In this document: one piece after another, positions 35,501 to 41,480 of the stretch
How the letters are laid out: each line of letters opens with the position of its first letter
How positions within the stretch are numbered: position 1 is the first letter of the stretch
Source: Trichobilharzia szidati
Lineage: Eukaryota; Platyhelminthes; Trematoda; Strigeidida; Schistosomatidae
NCBI GenBank assembly: GCA_944472155.2
Contig: OX235272.1
Location: 107,328,020 to 107,392,019, forward strand
Direction of reading: 5' to 3'
DNA: 64,000 bases
Notes under the pieces: generated by a model
The model's input: only the letters and a program-made list of their open reading frames with translations
What the model was told of the DNA's origin: nothing
Databases searched by the model: none
Made by a program: the position numbers and the translations under genes

Positions 35501-36582
35501 ATTTACTGATGACCACGTTTCGAGCACAATTTATTGCTGAGTAAATATAACTGTATTACACTGAGACTTTATCAAAATAAATTTTACCCACAGTGGAATT
35601 ATACTCTGTTGATACTCCAACCTAAAACTGAGAGTCATTTTTATCACATGTGAGAGGAAAATATCCTCTGTAACGCTTTTATACAGTTTCTATGCAATTG
35701 TTTCATAAATATATATGTCCCATACACAAAAATGCCTCCTTCACCTGATTGGTGCGTTCAAGGTCATTCGCTGTGATTGGTAGTTAGTGGTGCTTAAAGT
35801 TTAACTTTGCCTAAAACTTCATAAAGACAGAGACTAGAATTGTTCATAGCCATAAGCGAACTGTTAGCGACAGACGGTGTGTATCTATGATCTCTTTACA
35901 GTATTTTGACACCTAATATTTCAAAGCAACAGACAGCAAGTGTACAGAAGTTCACACAAGACTCTTCCGCAAGCACGATGACGTCTGTTGGCAAGAAAGT
36001 GTGAATGAGAGGGAAGCAACATCTGTAAACGACAACCGTTAGATATTACCTCAGACCATCCAAGCACTACTGGGTGGCCACAAACCTAGTGTAAAGAATT
36101 TTAAGATCCATAATATGTACCCAAAAAGACTGACTCTATAACTTGAAATGTATGCATAATTGATTCAATGGCTTAAACACTCAACAACCATGAAAAAAAA
36201 CAACAGGGTTTCCAGGATCGAGTCCTGCTACACCTATTTCAGCCTGAGGAATTGGCTAGTATCATCTGCTCTCTCGTGCACTGATACATGAGAAAATAAT
36301 AAATCCATAATTTTCGACCACCTCAATCCTTACACTTCACTAACAACGAATGAGTAACAACATATGGTCGGTCTATCCTAATCGAAACACACACTTATAT
36401 AACTGTATCAAGTTATCTATCTATCGATCTATCTGTTTCATAATAATAAAGAAAGAACTCACCATTGATCATATAACCCGCAATACCATAGACAATAAGT
36501 AAAAGGCAAGAACTATGAAAAGAATGATCATTTGTATCCATAATATCACGACATGTATCCAGAAATAAGTCGATTGTTTCTC
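2376..36582 (-). CDS. TTI1: TELO2-interacting protein 1 (TTI1), left copy, C-terminal 13 exons
   Basis: TTI1 is the large HEAT-repeat scaffold of the TTT complex (TELO2-TTI1-TTI2), which works with HSP90/R2TP to fold and stabilise PIKK kinases such as mTOR, ATM, ATR, SMG1 and TRRAP. Thirteen minus-strand exons chain with consistent phases: 36463-36582, 34869-34905, 32635-32893, 30777-30958, 28067-28301, 25965-26135, 23005-23268, 20926-21031, 16697-16779, 13082-13197, 9390-9477, 5458-5544 and 2376-2513. They total 1886 nt, about 628 codons. Family landmarks in order are NADYLVSN, an acidic linker, RCIHLMSD, LLPIVHKIW, GNFIRQR, HELGSLCK, and LDPGCTW near the C-terminus. All exons are open. Upstream exons and the terminal exon were not found. 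Introns are filled with retroelements. The assignment rests on remembered similarity to vertebrate TTI1, not on a search. Confidence 0.8.
4348..5390 (+). mobile_element. Penelope-like element relic with inverted terminal repeats
   Basis: The ends (about 4348-4560 and 5175-5390) are inverted copies of each other, starting 'ttcattataataaaggtttt'. The centre encodes a decayed GIY-YIG domain C-terminus on the plus strand (about 4600-5030, including SATGLHATESDHKIDFDN). Inverted terminal repeats plus GIY-YIG are diagnostic of PLEs. The element ends about 70 bp from the donor of TTI1 exon 12. Confidence 0.7.
5458..5544 (-). CDS. TTI1: TTI1 left copy, exon 12
   Basis: It encodes TNISSQSLQSVINVLVKYLD then DSQPEELQK (29 codons, phase 0 to 0), between an acceptor 'cttttag' and donor 'gttagttt'. 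This corresponds to the human segment ending in PVKLQEAA. The right-arm counterpart would fall beyond 64000. Confidence 0.75.
5738..6700 (-). mobile_element. Penelope-like element relic with inverted repeats and hammerhead-like cores
   Basis: Arms 5738-6010 and 6425-6700 are inverted copies. Between them, on the minus strand, 6196-6426 encodes a GIY-YIG start (TNIIHKMNCND.ENHYIG). Each arm contains CTGAAGA, then a potential stem, then GAAAGCTTC (6627-6665 on plus; 5771-5811 on minus). This is the layout of a type I hammerhead with a minimal stem III, as reported for PLE terminal repeats. Confidence 0.65.
7245..8935 (+). mobile_element. Penelope-like element with ~440-bp inverted terminal repeats
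   Basis: The arms (about 7245-7735 and 8478-8935) are long inverted repeats. The interior (7735-8470, plus strand, several frames) encodes the end of the reverse transcriptase (FTDEVESAEGALNFLDCL, SDHPIKMKIS). It then encodes a GIY-YIG domain (CVYRINCSECEARYIG, EHRLCTKCPP) and a final TSEALHTF. In-frame stops and frameshifts mean it is dead. It resembles Cercyon-type PLEs of schistosomes. The same element sits at the equivalent place of the right arm (62487 onward), so it predates the duplication. Confidence 0.75.
9390..9477 (-). CDS. TTI1: TTI1 left copy, exon 11
   Basis: It encodes ASSSKSYKYLTSHRVQKYLL then HELGSLCKK, starting in phase 2 and ending in phase 0. It lies between acceptor 'cttcag' and donor 'gtaagtaaa'. 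The right copy differs by two silent changes and a final K to Q (hand count). Confidence 0.8.
9670..10240 (+). mobile_element. RTE/SR2-like non-LTR retrotransposon fragment (a)
   Basis: Plus-strand remains of RTE reverse transcriptase: GVRSEYR, KKTLEDLDF, then 9906-10166 with ITNQHQPQ and INGRNLKEVTSFSYL. Both ends are truncated and the frame is broken. The matching copy in the right arm is 60880-61780, so the insertion predates the duplication. Confidence 0.75.
10250..10480 (-). repeat. SINE 2 relic
   Basis: Shares the 'caagcttgagctttgaagttt' body block and a degenerate tRNA-like head with the copies at 12548-12772 and 60530-60740. Present in both arms. Confidence 0.45.
10481..12440. other. 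Unassigned intronic sequence with a TTAGGG-rich patch
   Basis: About 2 kb absent from the equivalent intron of the right arm. It includes a degenerate patch of 'gttaggattag'-like units at about 11100-11200. Two open stretches (10511-10737 and 11824-12240) have no recognisable domain. Confidence 0.4.
12460..12540 (+). repeat. SINE 1 tRNA-like head fragment
   Basis: Contains the SINE 1 head from 'tcccagtggctgaatggt' through an intact B box 'gggttcgaatccc' to 'gtgggtgcgtactg', where the hammerhead would start. It breaks off there. Confidence 0.55.
12548..12772 (+). repeat. SINE 2, well-preserved copy with tRNA-Glu-like head and RTE-like tail
   Basis: The head (12552-12621) has a 7-bp acceptor-like pair, gcgtcgg with ccgacgc, an A box 'tagcggttagga' and a B box 'ggttcgatccc'. 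The 3' end 'gaagccctatgttcc..ggaac' matches the 3' end of the RTE copies (for example 21717-21740 and 22889-22912). This suggests a SINE that uses RTE machinery. The middle arm does not fold as a normal anticodon stem, so I do not call a functional tRNA. Confidence 0.7.
12775..13020 (+). repeat. SINE 2, diverged copy
   Basis: Head 'ggtgcatcagtggtaccgtg' with a degraded B box, body and the 'agtcctatattgttcccc' tail. A counterpart lies at 60320-60430 in the right arm, so this copy is older than the duplication. It ends about 60 bp from the donor of TTI1 exon 10. Confidence 0.6.
13082..13197 (-). CDS. TTI1: TTI1 left copy, exon 10
   Basis: It encodes AFDLLTILSKVAGNFIRQRA then SSEIIPPLVMFLTRSASI (phase 0 to 2), with acceptor 'tag' and donor 'gtttg'. 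It matches the TTI1 block with a GDFLRSR-like motif. Four nucleotide differences from the right copy are all silent. Confidence 0.85.
13545..15475 (-). mobile_element. Family B non-LTR retrotransposon, interrupted by SINE 1
   Basis: Minus-strand reverse transcriptase pieces include GVHQGFPLSLFLFDFIVDVL and LEYADDIVLLGEDADKIH at 14851-15177, so the catalytic YADD is visible. Further downstream parts lie at 14502-14854. A 3'-UTR-like block (13560-13870) is separated from the RT by SINE 1 at 13875-14310. Several frameshifts are present. The right arm keeps only parts (59000-59290 and 59400-59790), so roughly 1 kb was lost there. Confidence 0.7.
13875..14310 (-). repeat. SINE 1 inserted in family B element
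   Basis: A minus-strand copy with the 'ggatttcatcatgagctgac' end, a degenerate hammerhead region, a tRNA-like head and the 'tacctgaatagggccagt' 5' end. It splits the family B 3' UTR from its coding part. Confidence 0.65.
15506..16671 (-). mobile_element. Young family B-type retrotransposon with target-site duplication
   Basis: The element occupies about 15516-16661. On the minus strand it reads from the RT (ICPISPFLFNFAIDDTLESA, FDLEYADDIVLLG) through RAEDVRWLCVFDHRCLHRIA to HRLRWLGHVLRM and a final LSSLPDD. It ends in an A-rich tail of ttta-type units. It is 5'-truncated and flanked by 'caaataaata' at 15506-15515 and 16662-16671. The right-arm intron continues without it. Its longer open frames fit a younger age than its neighbours. 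Confidence 0.75.
16697..16779 (-). CDS. TTI1: TTI1 left copy, exon 9
   Basis: It encodes (E)LLLPIVHKIWASLMMRFRD then SHAIVVEK (phase 1 to 0), acceptor 'ccacag', donor 'gtaagtttttcc'. One silent difference from the right copy. It matches the TTI1 LLPLAHQAW-type helix. Confidence 0.85.
17400..18008 (-). mobile_element. RTE/SR2-like element (b) with perfect 13-bp target duplication
   Basis: The element (17413-17995) is a 5'-truncated RTE on the minus strand. Its 3' end is at 17413, and its coding remains include LQTFINNCLRSILKIRWP and KWRWIGHSLRRP. Both flanks are 'cgtacataggtat' (17400-17412 and 17996-18008). The right arm at about 57948-57970 carries a single uninterrupted copy of this sequence. 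The insertion therefore happened after the arms separated. Confidence 0.85.
18075..18370 (-). repeat. SINE 1 copy, shared by both arms
   Basis: A minus-strand SINE 1 with a tRNA-like head ('ggactcgaaccgaagacctt') and the stem II end of the hammerhead ('tttgggactcttcag'). The counterpart is about 57540-57890. Confidence 0.6.
18891..19329 (+). mobile_element. 419-bp non-autonomous element with 10-bp target duplication
   Basis: The insert 18901-19319 is flanked by 'tagtacagag' on both sides (18891-18900 and 19320-19329). The right arm has the unoccupied site near 57015-57030. The 5' end can fold (cccgacc at 18902 with ggtcggg at about 18932). The 3' end, 'ttctgcgtttaaataataat', is the same tail as the family B-type element at 15516-16661. 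No open frame is seen. It looks like a parasite or internal deletion derivative of that family. Confidence 0.8.
19330..20785 (+). mobile_element. RTE/SR2-like element (c), longest left-arm copy
   Basis: It reads from the start of the RT domain (LLLKDTTAMKSWEKRNLVKL, ILEKMKDALDADLRQPTEAG) through the middle to the thumb region and ends with a '(taa)n' tail at 20785. Many stops and shifts. The counterpart is 54705-57000 in the right arm, which is split by a later insertion. Confidence 0.75.
20926..21031 (-). CDS. TTI1: TTI1 left copy, exon 8
   Basis: It encodes VILRCIHLMSDGNPRLRILS then MNVIKEGCLALESET (phase 0 to 1). Acceptor 'caaaag', donor 'gtgag'. RCIHLMSD is the clearest TTI1 signature. 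It joins exon 7 in frame to give LQIVEEVILRC. One silent difference from the right copy. Confidence 0.85.
21225..21775 (+). mobile_element. RTE/SR2-like element (d)
   Basis: 3' part of an RTE: IFNSNVKSVL, SNKLQTFINSCLRSI and the '..gccctatgttcctctaagaac' end with a taa tail. Present in both arms (53735-54300). Confidence 0.75.
22108..22930 (+). mobile_element. RTE/SR2-like element (e)
   Basis: 3' part of an RTE with long open segments at 22331-22927. They read GKARNTFINLKPIWKSSSLS, RNLAGHKEYF, then KWGWIGHSLRRPLGDI in another frame. The end is 'ccctatgttccactaggaac' plus an A-rich tail. The counterpart is 52590-53400. The frames are broken at different points in the two copies. Confidence 0.8.
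23005..23268 (-). CDS. TTI1: TTI1 left copy, exon 7
   Basis: 88 codons, phase 0 to 0. It starts VNNSCQHNNNESILSSIYQK, runs through an acidic low-complexity linker (SIDDDNVSQEKSNNEENTD) and ends PDHLQIVEE. Acceptor 'gttcttag', donor 'gtgagtgtg'. It corresponds to the acidic loop before the RCIHL block in TTI1. This copy is in frame, unlike the right copy. Confidence 0.8.
23850..24622 (+). mobile_element. RTE/SR2-like element (f), left arm only
   Basis: Coding remains NKLAKEAPKIGLQVNIEKTE, INGRNLKETTSFNYLGSIVS, then IRIFKSNVKSVLLYGSETWR and so on. It ends in an 'aataataat' tail. Frameshifts occur near 24080 and 24300. No counterpart was seen in the right-arm intron between exons C and D. Confidence 0.75.
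24960..25500 (+). repeat. Unassigned repeat related to the 18.9-kb element
   Basis: It shares the block 'agcggttaaactaaaag..gttaccat' with 19020-19052. It may be the 5' part of a non-LTR element. No coding domain was recognised. Confidence 0.35.
25965..26135 (-). CDS. TTI1: TTI1 left copy, exon 6
   Basis: 57 codons, MLSSLDLTYEYTTELFLPPF then AQLMQTCRKWSWLLAGRCID and so on, phase 0 to 0. Acceptor 'cattag', donor 'gtaagtagg'. Four differences from the right copy are all silent, so the proteins are identical here. Confidence 0.8.
26328..26347 (+). repeat. Poly-C tract
   Basis: A run of cytosines broken by one g, unusual in this AT-rich region. It sits where left and right arms lose collinearity in the intron between exons 5 and 6. 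Confidence 0.7.
26400..26800 (+). mobile_element. Family B retrotransposon fragment
   Basis: Plus-strand remains of the region after the RT: WRRRDIQLS-like, TGRVYCSEV, VLLYRCEK. Broken by stops. A differently truncated counterpart lies at 45640-46110 on the minus strand. Confidence 0.6.
27420..27815 (-). repeat. SINE 1, near full-length
   Basis: Full order on the minus strand: 5' block, tRNA-like head, hammerhead block, 3' end. The hammerhead reads CTGATGAATCCC with AAAA in place of GAAA, so it is probably inactive. Its counterpart at 44645-45030 carries the same AAAA change, so the loss predates the duplication. Confidence 0.7.
28067..28301 (-). CDS. TTI1: TTI1 left copy, exon 5
   Basis: It completes a codon with exon 4 (N), then reads LNELITNNADYLVSNITLDL and so on to LKPMVTK (phase 2 to 0). 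Acceptor 'attgtag', donor 'gtaact'. NADYLVSNI is a TTI1 landmark. About six differences from the right copy, including NAN for NAI. Confidence 0.85.
28430..28690 (+). repeat. tRNA-headed SINE variant
   Basis: It has a B box 'gggttcgacccc' and a 3' end resembling SINE 1, but a different spacer. The counterpart is 43725-44045 on the minus strand. Confidence 0.5.
28690..28915 (+). repeat. SINE 1 with intact hammerhead core
   Basis: Contains a tRNA-like head ('tggtctacgagctc', 'ggattcgaacc') followed by a hammerhead at 28812-28861, annotated separately, and the SINE 1 3' end. No counterpart was seen at the matching place of the right arm. Confidence 0.7.
28812..28861 (+). ncRNA. Hammerhead ribozyme, Sm-alpha-like
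   Basis: Type I hammerhead layout. Stem I is gtact/agtac (28812-28816 with 28857-28861). The core CTGAAGA is at 28818-28824. Stem II is gtcc/ggac (28825-28828 with 28836-28839) and GAAA is at 28840-28843. Stem III is acgg/ctgt (28843-28846 with 28851-28854). The GTC cleavage triplet is at 28853-28855. The innermost stem I pair (t17/c56 of the motif) is mismatched. Other SINE 1 copies in the window have core or stem defects. Activity is inferred. Confidence 0.7.
29100..30060 (+). mobile_element. Penelope-like element fragment with GIY-YIG domain
   Basis: 29390-29640 encodes CLYKFTCICGSSYIGRTKKK then VHLRFSAHVPKSLRL and IIRHFLHTGHEVEIAK, with frame changes. This is the GIY-YIG domain of a PLE. 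The downstream block 29780-30060 recurs at 38990-39380 and 42010-42740 and is probably the terminal repeat. Confidence 0.7.
30390..30720 (+). repeat. LTR-like repeat, copy 2 of 3
   Basis: Same family as 655-1000 and 32290-32620. It starts 'tgtggtgagagctgtctgc'. It ends about 55 bp from the donor of TTI1 exon 4 and is absent from the right arm. Confidence 0.5.
30777..30958 (-). CDS. TTI1: TTI1 left copy, exon 4
   Basis: It encodes INLLPMKTNSSSKHNLEDEH then FNECLRIGLLPTVSLFPRND and so on to VAVNCKYS (phase 0 to 2). Acceptor 'ctgcag', donor 'gtaaga'. About 15 differences in 182 nt from the right copy. Several change residues in the first third, making this the most diverged shared exon. Confidence 0.8.
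31100..31850. repeat. Inner edge of the left duplication arm
   Basis: This is the last left-arm stretch that can be matched (inverted) to the right arm, where it appears at 40439-41100. It includes a mobile repeat whose ends also occur at 41490-41660, 49850-50180 and 33255-33320. Confidence 0.6.
32290..32620 (+). repeat. LTR-like repeat, copy 3 of 3
   Basis: Third copy of the family at 655 and 30390, ending 'tctcaataaacggtca'. It stops about 15 bp from the donor of TTI1 exon 3. Confidence 0.5.
32635..32893 (-). CDS. TTI1: TTI1 left copy, exon 3
   Basis: 86 codons after one shared base: SFMSLYFDSEILKLPTDLLS, an asparagine/lysine-rich linker, then INSICICLLLEMFCTVSQ. Acceptor 'gtgtag', donor 'gtaagc'. 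It joins exon 4 in phase 0. No counterpart is visible in the right copy. Confidence 0.75.
32900..34195. other. Spacer sequence, no recognised feature
   Basis: Apart from an AT microsatellite (about 33247-33263) and a short terminal-repeat piece (33255-33320), nothing was recognised on either strand. Confidence 0.4.
34200..34790 (-). mobile_element. Family B-type retrotransposon fragment
   Basis: Minus-strand remains parallel the element at 15516-16661. Shared blocks include 'ccaaacacacgcc' (34309-34321) and the 'agtactttacgctt' block near 34760. Heavily decayed. Confidence 0.55.
34600..34621 (+). repeat. Tetranucleotide microsatellite
   Basis: A short run of caat then gatc units inside the decayed retroelement. 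Confidence 0.7.
34869..34905 (-). CDS. TTI1: TTI1 left copy, exon 2 (37-nt small exon)
   Basis: Eleven full codons, KISLSERKTVC, with two bases shared at each side. Acceptor 'tctttag', donor 'gtaagt'. The phases fit exon 1 (N|D) and exon 3 (L) exactly, which supports a real small exon. Sequence conservation alone would be too weak. Confidence 0.65.
34985..35370. repeat. Repeat with degenerate TTAGGG-like patch
   Basis: It resembles 10920-11200. Both contain 'ccaatgaccttgaa' followed about 100-150 bp later by 'gttagggttagg'-like units. Interstitial, not telomeric. Confidence 0.45.
35426..35595. repeat. Palindrome of two PLE terminal repeats
   Basis: Arms 35426-35494 and 35527-35595 are a nearly perfect 69-bp inverted repeat around a 32-nt spacer containing 'ccacgtttcgagcac'. 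The same sequences bound the PLE at 36723-38119, so this is an element that lost its interior. Confidence 0.75.
36463..36582 (-). CDS. TTI1: TTI1 left copy, exon 1 of those found
   Basis: It encodes ETIDLFLDTCRDIMDTNDHS then FHSSCLLLIVYGIAGYMIN (starts with two bases of a codon, ends with one). Acceptor 'ttttacag', donor 'gtgagt'. It joins exon 2 in phase. The N-terminal part of TTI1 should lie further right and was not found before the gap. Confidence 0.65.
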
Positions 36583-36709
36583 CTGTAAAAGGACATAACA
36601 CAAAAAGACAATGAGATTTCACCGACTGACTGACTGACTGACTTCTACACGAAATTGCAACAGTTCAAGGTGTCACTTTCCGTGCAGTAAACAAGGTTAC
36701 AAAACAAAG

Positions 36710-38132
36710 AAGAAAACAGGAACTCCATTATGGATAAGATTTTATTTTGATAAAATCACACAGTGTTGTACAGTAATATTAACTGATGACCACGTTTCGA
36801 GCACAAACTATTACCCCTCATAATCACACAACTTTTTTCCTTCATTTATACACATGTGTGGAATCGATTAGATATTGGAATAAAAATCAATATAGCATAA
36901 TGTACATTCAGAAATAATAATATGAGTGTTATCAATCAAATACAATCAGATGGGAAATAAGACGAGTTTTTTTTTATATTCATAGTAAGTTACTTGTTAG
37001 AATGTAGTGATGTGTTTGAATTGAAATAGAATTTTAAGATAATTTATTATCCTCCTCTGATTTGACTGAATGGTGGTAATAATATCTTCCATATTTCTGG
37101 TATTTGCATTGAGTCACTTCTATTGCGCATGTGTTGGGTGTAGACTCAATGAACCAGCATTCAGCAATCAACCTATCTCTATCTCCACCTACATAGATTC
37201 CTTTACACCACCACCACCCTATTGTGTGTCAATGCATGAAGTGCAATTGCTGAGTTTTTTCCTAAATTACTTATCTTCTCGGGGTCAACTATTCTTACCT
37301 CAGCTAAATTCTTATGTTCTGACAATCTGACTACCCCCGACCTACTAGTCTGACCTATGTAGTTGACTCTACAGTCATTGCAGGGTATTTTGTAAATTAT
37401 ATTATTTTGTTTAATTGGGTCAACCAACAGGATCCTCTAACCTACAGAGCTTGTCCCTGAGTGAGTTTGTAGGTTTGAATGCCACTACTCTAATTCCTGC
37501 TTTATTGAGAATCCTACGTAGGGTCTCAGATGTCCCCTCCTTATATGGTATAACTGTAGATGACTTATATTCTCTCTTATTTATGTTATCACTACTAGTT
37601 TCACAATTATTTTTATTTTTATTTTGGCCTTTTTTGATCTTCCTAATGAATTTTATAGGATAGTTAGTTATTTAACACCAACCAGCTATTCTTCTATCTG
37701 TTTTATTTCGTCGTTTAGGTCTTTTCTTGTGCTACTGCTCGGTTTGTTAGACACTTAACTAAGCCTGCCTTAACAGTTAACGGATGAGACGAATTAAAGT
37801 CTAAATGTCTATTAGAATGCGTTGGTTTTTTATAAAAGGTAGTATGTAGTTTACCTTCTATTACTTGTATTTTACAATCTAACATAGCTAATTCTCCTTG
37901 TTCATTTTCCGATTCAAATGTGAATTTTATTCCCTCTACTAGTGAGTTTATATGTATCAAGAAGCTAGAGATATATTTTGTTTTTAACACTTTGAAAGTG
38001 TCATCCACATATGGTGGAGATATGTGAATGACACAACACACTGTGTGATTTATCAAAATAAAATCTTATCCATAATGCAGTTATGCTCTACCACAGTGCC
38101 CAAGTTTTATACTAATATCAAGAAAACAGGAA
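36710..38132 (-). mobile_element. Penelope-like element bounded by 13-bp target duplication
   Basis: The element (36723-38119) is flanked by 'aagaaaacaggaa' at 36710-36722 and 38120-38132. Its ends are inverted copies ('ttattttgataaaatcacac' type). On the minus strand, 37715-38056 encodes the RT with the YVDD active-site motif and ENEQGELAMLDCKI. 37430-37714, in another frame, gives KSSTVIPYKEGTSETLRRIL. 37203-37427 gives a GIY-YIG domain (NIIYKIPCNDCRVNYIGQTS). One frameshift near 37715 separates RT from endonuclease. The RT is 5'-truncated. Confidence 0.8.
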
Positions 38133-39250
38133 TTCAAAACAATTATAATGAGTAGAAATACACGGTAGAAAGAATAGTAACACGAAAAAGTATGAGGGTA
38201 ACGAAGAGTGGATGAGTCTACGCCACTCACTCAGAACGACTTTTGAGCCATATTGTAAAGTGAGAAGACGAAAGACTTGGTAAAGGAATGTTTATTTGCA
38301 ATTTAGTATCTCCGTATAGCGAAGTTATGTACACCTAATCTTAAGCGCACCATTTGTGCACAGATCTTTCGTGTTGAGCTACTTCTGAACTTCCTTCCTG
38401 CTGTGTTTCTTTGTGTTCCTTTCACGTCTCCCATGTATCTATCTCCACAACGCTTTTGTATCATTTGCTTTCTTTGACTGACATCAAATCTATCTCCCTG
38501 ATATTTTATGTTTCCTATACCGATAAACATCTCTATATACTACTGATAAATCTTATCAGTAGCACACACCACAATACCACCAAATGTCTCCAGACAATGG
38601 CTCTTAGCAAATACTTTGTTGGCATGATCGAAGCCATTCACAATATAGTTCACTCCCTGTAGTCTTTCATATTCTAGAAAACTTCACTATTTGGTACATC
38701 TATCTTTCTTCAGTGTAGTACCACTCGGTTTCAACTTGAATCAATCCACTTTCTATGCAAACTTTCACAATCCTACGATTTCAACCTAATCTGTGAGATT
38801 AATCTCGCATTATCCTGGATAACCAGATGTTTGCGTTCTATTTCTCCAGTCTTATTGAGTCACTCACTGAGCTGAACTCATTATTAATCTTACAATTTAC
38901 TTAACTGTCTGTTTACGTAATAATTTTTACTTCTAACTATTACTATTTCTTCTTTTCACTCTCATTCTCTCCTCTCGAATGTCCTATTGCAATATGTATG
39001 AAGAAACTCTGATTTTCATTTTCCTTGTCTATTGTTTCTATGATTTAAGTTGAACTCAGTACATTGTTACCTAATTTATTAGTCACTCTGCATCTTACGC
39101 ACCTCTCGTCTTCATTACGTAACTCCTTTACCATTGTCTGCATACATACATTCACTTGGTTTGAACTTGAATCCCCTGTGTAAGAACTCCATGAGCGTGA
39201 TTTTCTGAGCACTATTCACTAATCCCAAAACCTCCTAACAACTGATATCA
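38133..39250. repeat. Spacer with repeats also found near 50.5 kb and 42.5 kb
   Basis: 38340-38600 resembles 50440-50660 (block 'ttcacgtctcccatgtatct'). 38990-39250 is a PLE terminal-repeat-like block in the same orientation as 42390-42640. No TTI1 exon was recognised. Confidence 0.45.
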
Positions 39251-39820
39251 TGTAAAATTTGCAAGTATGTTAAAACTTTTCTACACATAAACTAAATAAT
39301 GTCTTCAGACTGTAAGCAAGCAGCTGATGAGAGGTCAACGAAATAAACAATGGTGGTACCATTTCATTCTGCACAAACCACCACTGTTGTTGTTCTTGCT
39401 TTATTCACATTAATATCACTTTTTGTTCAACAACTATGCCATTTGTGTTGAAATAATTTTAGAAGTATGTTATATATATTTCAGTATTTATGACAGTTTA
39501 TGTCATTTTTTAGGCTGTTAGCAGCAGCTCAGGAAGTGCCATCAAATTTTTTAAAAAAAAACATGATATTCCAGTGTTGGTTGGCAGAGATTTGATTTAA
39601 TTGGTTACAGGATTTCATTATGAACTGACATTGGTTAAGAGAACTGTTGGAAAACCCACCAGGGAGTGCTGGATAGCCAGCTGTTTCGTCAGCCTAGTTT
39701 GGGACTCTTCATCCGTATTCACCCACTGACATGGGTTCAAACCCACGCTTTTCTGGTTACAAGGCTAGTGAGCTCGTAAACGACTAAGCCACTGCTGTCC
39801 GCCGAACCAATGGTCTTTTA
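39250..39820. repeat. Same-orientation copy of right-arm intron sequence plus SINE 1
   Basis: 39250-39590 parallels 42590-42760 and 43365-43500 (for example 'aggctgttagcag' and 'ttcaggaagtgccatc'-like blocks). 39600-39815 is a minus-strand SINE 1 like that at 43515-43710. This is a local direct duplication beside the gap. Confidence 0.55.
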
Positions 39821-39941
39821 ACCCTGCAAATATGTTCGTTCTCGTCTTGTTCAAACTAATTAAGGGAACGGAGTGTGTGATATTCTGATTCTTCTATTGT
39901 TCTTATTTTCTTCGATTCTAAGTGGGACATAGAACTTCAGC

Positions 39942-40438
39942 NNNNNNNNNNNNNNNNNNNNNNNNNNNNNNNNNNNNNNNNNNNNNNNNNNNNNNNNNNN
40001 NNNNNNNNNNNNNNNNNNNNNNNNNNNNNNNNNNNNNNNNNNNNNNNNNNNNNNNNNNNNNNNNNNNNNNNNNNNNNNNNNNNNNNNNNNNNNNNNNNNN
40101 NNNNNNNNNNNNNNNNNNNNNNNNNNNNNNNNNNNNNNNNNNNNNNNNNNNNNNNNNNNNNNNNNNNNNNNNNNNNNNNNNNNNNNNNNNNNNNNNNNNN
40201 NNNNNNNNNNNNNNNNNNNNNNNNNNNNNNNNNNNNNNNNNNNNNNNNNNNNNNNNNNNNNNNNNNNNNNNNNNNNNNNNNNNNNNNNNNNNNNNNNNNN
40301 NNNNNNNNNNNNNNNNNNNNNNNNNNNNNNNNNNNNNNNNNNNNNNNNNNNNNNNNNNNNNNNNNNNNNNNNNNNNNNNNNNNNNNNNNNNNNNNNNNNN
40401 NNNNNNNNNNNNNNNNNNNNNNNNNNNNNNNNNNNNNN
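39942..40438. other. Assembly gap (497 N)
   Basis: A run of undetermined bases lying exactly at the inner edge of the right duplication arm. Sequence to its right matches the left arm (inverted). Sequence to its left does not. Confidence 0.99.
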
Positions 40439-41089
40439 CCGGAAAGGAAAGGAACAAAAAAGTGTAATTAAGAATTGTGTTACTCACAAGGTTTATAAGT
40501 AGTATATAGGATTCAGATATAAATATGTGTGCTAGCTGTAAGAAAATCGAATAACCGAGAGATGAATTCAATGAACGATGCTTGTGTGAAACACGAATTG
40601 ATATATCTATCACTGTCATATATATATATATTCCGTTGTGAGTGTATTCACTTGTGAATTCAACTCCGTATTTTAGACATATAGAAAAAACAAAAAAAGA
40701 GCAAATAATATCCTTTTCGATAATTTCCTCTTCTGGCTGTACAATTATATATATCTTTATATACATTGACTATTCTAGAATATTTGTCAAAAACAATATT
40801 CGTGTTTTTTAAATACTGCCGATTTGCTAAGCAACATTAATAGAATTACAGTTCACTAAAGGTGCATAAATTATAATAGGCATACAACTATAATACCAAA
40901 TAGAATATCAAATAAAATTAAGGAAATTTTCACAACCATTTAAAAATCATTAGTATCTTGATGATCCAGGTAAGGGTTGTGTTTGAACCAGCTTCTTTCG
41001 GATACATAGATTAGGCTTCTTACTGTTGATTCCAACAGCCAGCCTCAGCAATATGTAGTAGGCGAACTCTTAAGATGAAATTAAGATTA

Positions 41090-41480
41090 GTTGGTAGGGG
41101 TAAATGACTTTGGAGGCTGCCTCGTTAACATCAATCGTGTTTTCTGTATCCACGAGATGAGCTAGAGTACAGCTATGAATAGATTTTGTTCGTTCCTTAC
41201 TTAACCCCGAAGGGTGATGTTCGGAAATCCGACGAGAAACACGCCTAACTATTCGGTCTATGTAACTGAATCACTCCACAGAAGCAATCAAATTGATAGA
41301 TACACATGGAAGAGGTGGAATTAGGTAGTTTATCTTTAACTCCCGAAATCAAAAAGGTTTTTTTTTAAGACACAGCATAATTTAGCAGCACTGAGTGCTC
41401 TTTTTACCGCCGTATTCCTTAGGTGTTGTGTTAATATCTCACTGATGTTATCATCGAGGAAGTGAAGCTGTAAGGATAAG
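41090..41480 (-). mobile_element. Penelope-like element GIY-YIG fragment
   Basis: In reverse it reads VYQFDCFCGV.YIGRTER-like with a histidine-rich continuation, stops and frameshifts. Same subfamily as 51554-52213. Lies about 300 bp before exon A of the right TTI1 copy and is absent from the left arm. Confidence 0.55.

Noticed and set aside
38303..38530. Minus-strand open frame as an upstream TTI1 exon
   Set aside because: The sequence recurs near 50.5 kb in unrelated context, so it is a dispersed repeat.
39918..40766. Long open frames across the N run
   Set aside because: They consist mostly of unknown residues; the openness is an artefact of the gap.
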